Below, piece after piece: positions 7,401 to 10,335 of a stretch of DNA of 10,335 nt (position 1 is the stretch's first letter; every line of letters begins with the position of its first letter). The translations under genes were made by a program, and so were the position numbers. The DNA is from Patescibacteria group bacterium UBA4067. Lineage in GTDB: Bacteria > Patescibacteriota > Minisyncoccia > Minisyncoccales > Minisyncoccaceae. The stretch lies in assembly GCA_002382025.1 (NCBI GenBank), contig DFZB01000003.1:1-10335 (forward strand), read 5' to 3'. A model generated the notes under the pieces. The model searched no databases. It was not told the DNA's origin and was given only the letters and a program-made list of their open reading frames with translations.

Positions 7401-8127
7401 TAGAAAAATTTCCCTGCTTATAACAAACAAATGCTTTTTTAAAAATAATTTGATTTTCTTTTTCTATGTCTTTTTTCTTTGGCTCTTTTTTAGATTCTTC
7501 TTTTGCAATCTTCTTTATTTCTAAAAATTTTTCGTTTAACTCTATTTCTTTTTCAATTAATTTATCTTTTTCTTTTTTAGAATCTTCTTGTTGTTTTTTA
7601 AATAATTCTTCTTTTTGGGTTTTTATTTTTTCTTCATATTTTTTAATAAATTCTTCTGTTTTTTTGTTTTTATTGTCTTCTTTTAATAAGACCTTCAAAT
7701 CTTTAATTTTTATTGATTGAGACTTGTTAGTTATTTTATCAAAAGCAACGACAGTCAAAATCGCATTGGAATCAATATCGAATTTAACTTCAATCTTTGG
7801 TACACCCTTAGGGGCAGGATTAATGCCTTCTAAAATAAATTTTCCTAGAGACCTATTATCATTAGCCAAAGGACGTTCTCCTTGTAAAACATTAATCTCA
7901 ATAGAAGTTTGATTGTCCTTTGCAGTAGAAAAAACTTGAGACCTAGAAGTAGGAATATTCGTATTTTTTTCAATTATCGGTGTACTCACTCCTTCATTGG
8001 TTTCAATTCCAAGAGAAAAAGGCAACGAACCCAAAAAATTGGTTTGTTTAATCTTTGAATTTTCTTTGTTGTTTGGAGTATTTTTTTTGATTGCTGTATC
8101 TAAATCTATACCCAATATCTTAACCAT
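4447..8127 (-). CDS. pilM: Hsp70 substrate-binding domain / coiled coil-TPR / PilM / PilN-anchor fusion protein
   Basis: The 1226-residue protein, numbered from the ATG at 8127, has these parts in order. Residues 2-12 match the start of DnaK ([10 protein letters not shown]). Residues 30-144 are an Hsp70 substrate-binding beta domain with [25 protein letters not shown], and EGINPAPKG followed by IEVKFDID. Residues about 149-224 and 424-699 are Glu/Lys-rich coiled coil. TPR-like helical hairpins lie at about 229-290, 297-330, 368-400 and 708-771. Residues 826-1175 are PilM, with [14 protein letters not shown] (phosphate 1), [15 protein letters not shown] (phosphate 2) and [12 protein letters not shown] (adenosine motif). 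Residues 1180-1190 carry [10 protein letters not shown], like the PilN N-terminus, and 1204-1226 form one membrane helix ending at the stop. Ordinary PilM is about 350 residues. A TTG start at 8190 would add 21 residues but lies within the predicted -35 box. The ATG restores the DnaK N-terminus. Cytoplasmic and membrane-anchored; the role of the chaperone module is unknown. Confidence 0.9.
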   Translation of the reverse strand: MVKILGIDLDTAIKKNTPNNKENSKIKQTNFLGSLPFSLGIETNEGVSTPIIEKNTNIPTSRSQVFSTAKDNQTSIEINVLQGERPLANDNRSLGKFILEGINPAPKGVPKIEVKFDIDSNAILTVVAFDKITNKSQSIKIKDLKVLLKEDNKNKKTEEFIKKYEEKIKTQKEELFKKQQEDSKKEKDKLIEKEIELNEKFLEIKKIAKEESKKEPKKKDIEKENQIIFKKAFVCYKQGNFSMAENFLNEIIKQSEKIEKKQGFLSRLISGSSTSEKAKELLKEIKKQEKIIEYKLLLDKITLFYEKKEYEKTIDSLDDFFKKIEEERNKADFFEKTRVLNPLIKKAKQILYKSQKKNKEQEKGKIEKFQIIYNRAEKQFQEGEYLTCLNTIEGLLNKIQNTGNELEKKAKILKGEAEIKIKIGELVKKHEEELKIQREELLKQQQEELKKEREALIEKEKELNKNFPEMRKEAMEDVLKSEKIQALKRELKEQEEDLKRKYEEELKKREKDIKQKQEEELKIKEEELKAREKERIDQLNEQDRIKRILFQRETQREMEEEIKKKNEELIKNDRTVKENIVIVSEMDKGKEKLEELIKKLEQFEDKDLNSEELKEKDEVVTMAEEDLEKRRKIIEEEVEKIKKIEAEKKGVKREEKSDQGNKKNIEDSEKEIRRKNLREELKRKYEEEEKQKEKKEAQKGESEITQARFEEAAGFYKKGDIEKAKEIFLDIKEQLPEPQKESGGFLKFLGVTSFYNRVENYLIKIQKKEEIKEAERIKSVRKRIKEEEKEKKREEKQMPSKLKAKKGFRGNSFFSVFKKIFSHRPIIGIDISDHSVELLYLSKSGSILAYGRSIIEKGAIQAGIIKNQKALSEAINQAVVQAGFQPFEPRRGSVLRAVASLPEYKTYIQTFAFDSKDNLFEKVKEQIQKTIPIPVNDLYRNYIDFWDENSQKIKVLCVAVMKDIVDGQVYILKNSGIDPVALDIEAASIGRSLLVDIPLKNKKGHEDYFQNIEEDTLIVDIGAQITCINIFNKKGFIDISTASPYGGNYFISQIADYFDISKEEAEKTMIIKGFQKGENSLLSILEESGEKIIEEIKKAIKYYNQETKNEVQKIILTGGTTLLPGIKEYFKEKLDDIKIEIGDPLKKIKRKGGMMNDRAIFYANSIGLALRAISKDPFRNGINLLPDEIKIKEREVYFKNYRNKFIAVVIILVAIISAAIFYYLIF
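4450..4590 (-). other. Region encoding a PilN-like INLLP peptide and membrane anchor
   Basis: The last 47 residues read [11 protein letters not shown], then a basic juxtamembrane stretch, then about 20 hydrophobic residues ([20 protein letters not shown]). This is the N-terminal cytoplasmic part and membrane helix of PilN, without its extracytoplasmic ferredoxin-like domain; the stop codon follows directly. Confidence 0.75.
4603..5652 (-). other. Region encoding the PilM actin-like domain
   Basis: About 350 residues, the length of a complete PilM, with the three nucleotide-site motifs of the actin/FtsA fold in order and intact: [25 protein letters not shown] and [10 protein letters not shown]. 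PilM forms the cytoplasmic ring at the pilus base and binds the PilN N-terminal peptide. Confidence 0.92.
5815..6006 (-). repeat. TPR-like module, copy 2, just before PilM
   Basis: Homologous by eye to the module at 7258-7443: the TPR core, the GFL insert and the closing K-K-E-E-I all occur in the same order. The two copies bracket the central coiled coil. Confidence 0.6.
6697..6858 (-). repeat. Internal duplication, copy B of the 54-residue coiled-coil unit
   Basis: Partner of the unit at 7495-7656. It is followed directly by the longest coiled coil (encoded at about 6031-6696), whereas copy A is followed by a TPR-like module, so the duplicated blocks have since been rearranged or have diverged. 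Confidence 0.7.
7258..7443 (-). repeat. TPR-like module, copy 1
   Basis: Residues 229-290 carry the pattern [17 protein letters not shown], then GFLSRL, then KQEKI. Residues 708-771 carry [18 protein letters not shown], then GFLKFL, then KKEEI. The shared A-x-x-Y-K-x-G-x-x-x-x-A core is TPR-like, and the GFL segment between helices is an idiosyncratic shared feature. Confidence 0.6.
7495..7656 (-). repeat. Internal duplication, copy A of a 54-residue coiled-coil unit
   Basis: Residues 158-211 of the fusion protein align without gaps to residues 424-477 (encoded at 6697-6858), with about 30 of 54 identities by eye. Shared blocks include KK-x-EE, LIEKE and ELN. Identity is higher than generic Glu/Lys coiled-coil similarity would give. 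Confidence 0.7.
7696..8040 (-). other. Region encoding the Hsp70 substrate-binding beta domain
   Basis: About 115 residues align without large gaps to E. coli DnaK about 390-507. Peptide-pocket positions are largely kept: Ile41 (DnaK I401), Val47 (V407), Phe66 (F426), Ala69 (A429), Ile76 (V436) and Ile78 (I438). Changed positions are Asn44 for the arch residue M404 and Gly33 for the linker residue D393, which is needed for coupling to ATP. The helical lid that normally follows is replaced by coiled coil. Confidence 0.88.
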
Positions 8128-8161
8128 TTTTTTTACATTATTGTCTCTGTTTCTTTTTAGA

Positions 8162-8190
8162 ATTATATCATATTTTTTATTTTTCAACAA
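8162..8190 (-). promoter_or_regulatory. Predicted extended -10 promoter of the PilM fusion gene
   Basis: On the minus strand TTGTTG (8190-8185) is followed after 17 nt by a perfect TATAAT (8167-8162) preceded by TGA, an extended -10. Transcription would start near 8155, about 28 nt before the ATG at 8127. The alternative TTG start at 8190 would not be on this transcript, so the promoter supports the ATG. Confidence 0.65.
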
Positions 8191-8194
8191 TTAT

Positions 8195-8226
8195 AAAATA
8201 AAGAAAAAGCACTATTTTGTGCTTCT
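8195..8226 (-). terminator. Rho-independent terminator of the ruvA-murE-125 aa operon
   Basis: On the minus strand the stem AAGCAC / GTGCTT (8224-8219 and 8212-8207) encloses a 6-nt loop and runs on into TTTTCTTTATTTT. The stem extends by a G-U and an A-U pair to 8 bp. The TAG stop of the upstream gene (8214-8212) lies inside the hairpin. The fusion-gene promoter begins immediately after the U-tract, so the boundary between the two transcription units is very compact. Confidence 0.8.
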
Positions 8227-8589
8227 AATAATTATAGAACAGTATTTTTTAAAATATTTTTCTTTTATTGGGATTTTAATTTGTTTTTTTTGACTATTAA
8301 TCAAGGCTTTTACGCTATAAAACAAAAAAATGTCTTGTAAGTCTTTTTTGTAATTAATTTTTTTAAATTCTTCTTCCGCCTCATTCAAAACTTCTTTTAA
8401 TGATCCTTTTTTAATAAAAGAAATATTTTTACCCCCTGAAAAAGCGAGAACACTTTTAATTTTAATTTCAAAACTAATGAAGGTTTCTTTTTCAATGTTT
8501 TTAATTATTTGATCAATTTTTTCTGCTTTTTTTATGTGTTCTTCTTTTCTCTTTTCTAGCTCTTCAATAATGTTTTCAAGGAACTCCAT
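8212..8589 (-). CDS. Hypothetical 125-residue protein with an N-terminal charged helix
   Basis: I do not recognise this protein. Residues 1-34 form a Glu/Lys-rich amphipathic helix, probably a short coiled coil. They are followed by a mixed segment with FSGGKNISFIKKGS, a second acidic helix (LKEVLNEAEEEFKKI) and a basic, strand-like tail (KKQIKIPIKEKYFKKY). There is no signal peptide or membrane helix, and a single Cys lies near the end. The start is ATG at 8589: an AGAGGAG Shine-Dalgarno ends 5 nt before it, whereas the in-frame TTG at 8592 would be only 2 nt from that site. It follows murE by a gap of about 36 nt and is the last gene of the operon; the terminator hairpin overlaps its stop. 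Confidence 0.7.
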   Translation of the reverse strand: MEFLENIIEELEKRKEEHIKKAEKIDQIIKNIEKETFISFEIKIKSVLAFSGGKNISFIKKGSLKEVLNEAEEEFKKINYKKDLQDIFLFYSVKALINSQKKQIKIPIKEKYFKKYCSIIIRSTK

Positions 8590-8594
8590 CAAAT

Positions 8595-8601
8595 CTCCTC
8601 T
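8595..8601 (-). promoter_or_regulatory. Shine-Dalgarno deciding the start of the 125-residue gene
   Basis: AGAGGAG on the minus strand, 5 nt before ATG 8589, is the only strong anti-SD match upstream of any gene start in the window. It makes the ATG the start rather than the TTG one codon earlier. Confidence 0.8.
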
Positions 8602-8625
8602 AATTATTAAATTAACATAAAAATG

Positions 8626-9849
8626 TTATTTTAACAAACCCATTTCTTCTCTAACGATTTTTCTATCATCCCAAGGAATTTTTCCTCCATTTTTTACACA
8701 TATCCATGGTTCACACCCCTTACCAGTAATAACAACTACATCGCCTTGTTTTGCTAGAATTAATGCTTTTCTAATAGCTTCTCTTCTGTCTAAAATTTTA
8801 ATAGCCCTTGAAGAACCAGAAGCAACCTCATTGATAATTTTCATTGGATCTTCATTATAAGGGTCTTCATTGGTAATAATAACAACATCTCCGTATTTTT
8901 CAGCAATACCGCCCAGTACTGATCTTTTCCATTTATCTCTTCCTCCTCCACAAGCGCCTAAAACACATATTAATTTTGCTTCTTTGGGTTTTAAAAAACT
9001 ATAAACTTTCTCTAGAGCAACTGGAGTAAAAGCGTAATCAACAAAAACTTTAAAAGGCTCAGAAATAACTTCCTCCATTCTTCCTGGAATTTGTTCTACT
9101 TTTTTAATTGCATTTCTACATGTTTCCAAATTAATTCCTTCTGATAATCCAACAGCAATACCTGCCAAAAGATTATAAACATTAAAATCAAATAATAGTT
9201 TTGATTCAAACCTAATTCCATCAACATTAAAACTTGTTTCTTCGTAAGTAGCTACAATGTTTTCTCCTTTTATACTTGGATTACTTTCTATGCCATATGT
9301 AATTATGTTTTTTGCAGGAAAAGACAAAAAATAATCTTTATTCTTATCATCAAAATTAATAATATGAGTATTTTTAACTGTTTTAAATAATTCTCCTTTG
9401 GCTTTTTTATAATTATCAAAACCACCATGAGCTTCAATGTGTTCTGGGTTTAAATTAGTAATTAGAGCTGTTTTAAAATTAATAAACTTGTGCCTGTGCT
9501 GTTTTATTCCTTCTGAAGTAACCTCGATAATAACATAGTCACATTTCTCTTTAACTGCTTTTTTTAAAAAACTTTGTAAAACAAATCTTCCAGGCATTGT
9601 CATTTTTAATTTGTTTTCTTCTGTTTTTTCTCCTATTTTAAAAAAAATAGATGTGGAAGCAGCCACCTTATACCCCGCTTCTTCTAATATCTTTATCAAA
9701 ATGCTGATTGTTGTTGACTTACCATTAGTTCCTGTAACACCTATAACTTTTGTTTTTTCAGAAGGAAAACCGTTTAAAAGCGCACCTAAAAATGAAACAA
9801 AAAAATGATAAAAACTTTTAATAAATCCTGGTATAATTTTTTTAATCAT
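8626..9849 (-). CDS. murE: MurE-like Mur ligase (UDP-MurNAc-tripeptide synthetase), N-terminal domain missing
   Basis: This 407-residue ATP-dependent amide ligase of peptidoglycan precursor synthesis shows the P-loop GVTGTNGKSTT (37-47), MTMPGR (83-88), VIIEVTSEGIKQHR (106-119), NLNPEHIEAHGGFDNYKKAK (132-151), PGRMEEV (255-261), GACGGGRDKWKR (298-309) and GKGCEPW (376-382). The order and the QHR, PGRME and GGxRDKxKR motifs identify MurE. It lacks the usual about 90-residue UDP-binding N-domain. Instead an aromatic and hydrophobic segment (residues 9-29) precedes the P-loop. The amino-acid selector that is DNPR in diaminopimelate enzymes reads EDPYNEDP (328-335), so the substrate is not predictable. 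DYAHTP has become DYAFTP (271-276). The ATG overlaps the ruvA stop by 4 nt (ATGA), indicating coupling. Confidence 0.85.
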   Translation of the reverse strand: MIKKIIPGFIKSFYHFFVSFLGALLNGFPSEKTKVIGVTGTNGKSTTISILIKILEEAGYKVAASTSIFFKIGEKTEENKLKMTMPGRFVLQSFLKKAVKEKCDYVIIEVTSEGIKQHRHKFINFKTALITNLNPEHIEAHGGFDNYKKAKGELFKTVKNTHIINFDDKNKDYFLSFPAKNIITYGIESNPSIKGENIVATYEETSFNVDGIRFESKLLFDFNVYNLLAGIAVGLSEGINLETCRNAIKKVEQIPGRMEEVISEPFKVFVDYAFTPVALEKVYSFLKPKEAKLICVLGACGGGRDKWKRSVLGGIAEKYGDVVIITNEDPYNEDPMKIINEVASGSSRAIKILDRREAIRKALILAKQGDVVVITGKGCEPWICVKNGGKIPWDDRKIVREEMGLLK

Positions 9850-9855
9850 CTTCCT
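9846..9855 (-). promoter_or_regulatory. ruvA-murE ATGA overlap with close AGGA
   Basis: ATGA at 9849-9846 is both the murE start and the ruvA stop. AGGA (9855-9852) lies only 2 nt upstream, too close for a good Shine-Dalgarno, so translation of murE probably depends on ribosomes ending ruvA. Confidence 0.6.
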
Positions 9856-10335
9856 AAATATTTTAATGCTATTTTTATTTTTTCTTCTGTTTTTGTAATA
9901 TCTTCTGGTATAATTGATATCGCTTGAATAATTTCCTCTTTTGAAAAACCTAAAGAAACTAAAGCATTATAAACCTCGTCTTTAGAAACTGGTTTTTTAG
10001 TTTCTTTTATTTTTCCTGAAATTTCTAAAAGAATTTTTAATAATTTTTTCTGCCCAACCCCTTTAACTGGTATTTCTCCTTTTTCTAAAGAATCTTTAAG
10101 TTTTTCCAAAGATCCTACTGAAGATAATATCATTGCTGTTTTAGGACCAATTCCCGAAACATGCTTTAGTGTTTTAAAAAGCTCTAATTCTTTTAAAGAT
10201 AAAAATCCGTATAATTCAATAACCTTTTCTCCCAAAAAAAGGAATGTATAAAAATCTTTATCTTCTCCAATGTTTATTTTCTTTAAATTGTTTTCTGACA
10301 AAAAAACCTCAAAGCCCATGCCCTGTCTTTCTACT
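9846..10335 (-). CDS. ruvA: Holliday junction branch migration protein RuvA (N-terminus beyond window edge)
   Basis: The frame stays open past the Met at 10319. The five residues upstream (VERQG) complete the conserved VNGVGYEV-like strand of the RuvA OB domain, so the gene runs off the right edge and about 20 residues are missing. RuvA is the tetrameric junction-binding subunit that loads the RuvB motor. Numbered from the internal Met, ELYGF (35-39) closes the OB domain. The two helix-hairpin-helix motifs are VSGIGPKTA (54-62) and VKGVGQKK (85-92). The C-terminal RuvB-interacting domain III occupies 111-157 (EVYNALVSLGFSKEEI). Its TGA stop overlaps the murE ATG. The acidic-pin region reads GEKV where E. 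coli has REDA, so one of the two acidic residues appears to be Lys. Confidence 0.93.
   Translation of the reverse strand, partial: VERQGMGFEVFLSENNLKKINIGEDKDFYTFLFLGEKVIELYGFLSLKELELFKTLKHVSGIGPKTAMILSSVGSLEKLKDSLEKGEIPVKGVGQKKLLKILLEISGKIKETKKPVSKDEVYNALVSLGFSKEEIIQAISIIPEDITKTEEKIKIALKYLGR

Noticed and set aside
6491..7720. Ser/Phe/Leu-rich open frames on the plus strand opposite the coiled coil
   Set aside because: They are antisense shadows of Glu/Lys codons (TTC, TTT, CTT read as Phe, Ser, Leu), with no start signals or family features.
4447..8127. Fusion gene as a decaying dnaK pseudogene
   Set aside because: The frame is intact over 1226 codons, the peptide pocket is conserved, and both the arm and PilM motifs are intact; decay would have introduced stops or frameshifts.
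8128..8190. TTG start at 8190 for the PilM fusion gene
   Set aside because: The TTG overlaps the predicted -35 box and the -10 lies within the extra codons. There is no Shine-Dalgarno, and the ATG at 8127 begins exactly at a DnaK-like N-terminus.
8590..8592. TTG start at 8592 for the 125-residue gene
   Set aside because: It is only 2 nt from the AGAGGAG site, while the adjacent ATG at 8589 has correct spacing.
8613..8628. Inverted repeat TAACAT / ATGTTA at the murE stop, as a terminator
   Set aside because: The 6-bp AT-rich stem has no following U-tract on either strand and is directly followed by the Shine-Dalgarno of the next operon gene; probably chance or a minor processing stem.
9846..10319. 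RuvA starting at ATG 10319
   Set aside because: The upstream codons encode VERQG, which completes the conserved RuvA OB strand, so the real start is outside the window.

Overview
The window is an AT-rich, gene-dense stretch of bacterial chromosome. It probably comes from a Candidate Phyla Radiation (Patescibacteria, Parcubacteria-like) genome. The grounds are low GC, very short intergenic gaps, a Mur ligase lacking the usual N-terminal domain, weak Shine-Dalgarno signals, and a reduced type IV pilus gene set with degenerate pseudopilins. UGA works as a stop codon (ruvA ends in TGA), so this is not the UGA-glycine code of Gracilibacteria/SR1. The lineage is an inference from gene content; no rRNA is present.

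Layout, left to right. 1-665 (+): the 3' part of a protein made of 35-residue GPY repeats, running off the left edge. 671-3440 (-): pilB (assembly ATPase) followed by pilC (inner-membrane platform), one operon with its own promoter. 3441-3573: divergent promoter region. 3574-4044 (+): a minor prepilin with a classical cleavage site. It converges, with a 3-nt gap, on 4048-4437 (-), a pseudopilin-like protein without a cleavage site. That gene lies directly downstream of the giant gene 4447-8127 (-). 8195-8226: a Rho-independent terminator separating the pilus genes from the ruvA-murE-125 aa operon (8212-10335, -), whose ruvA runs off the right edge.

The standout is the 1226-residue product of 4447-8127. 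It starts with the first about 12 residues of a DnaK, lacks nearly all of the Hsp70 ATPase domain, and then carries a well-conserved Hsp70 substrate-binding beta domain. After that come about 680 residues of coiled coil and TPR-like helices containing an internal duplication, a complete PilM actin-like domain, and finally the PilN INLLP peptide plus one transmembrane helix. I read it as a membrane-tethered pilus-base protein that has captured an ATP-independent chaperone (peptide-binding) module. All of the pilus genes here could act together: PilB powers, PilC is the platform, the PilM fusion is the cytoplasmic ring or adaptor, and the two pilin-like proteins are fibre or initiation components. 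PilT, PilD, PilO and a major pilin are not in the window.

There is no tRNA, rRNA, CRISPR array, insertion sequence or gene-free stretch over 300 bases.
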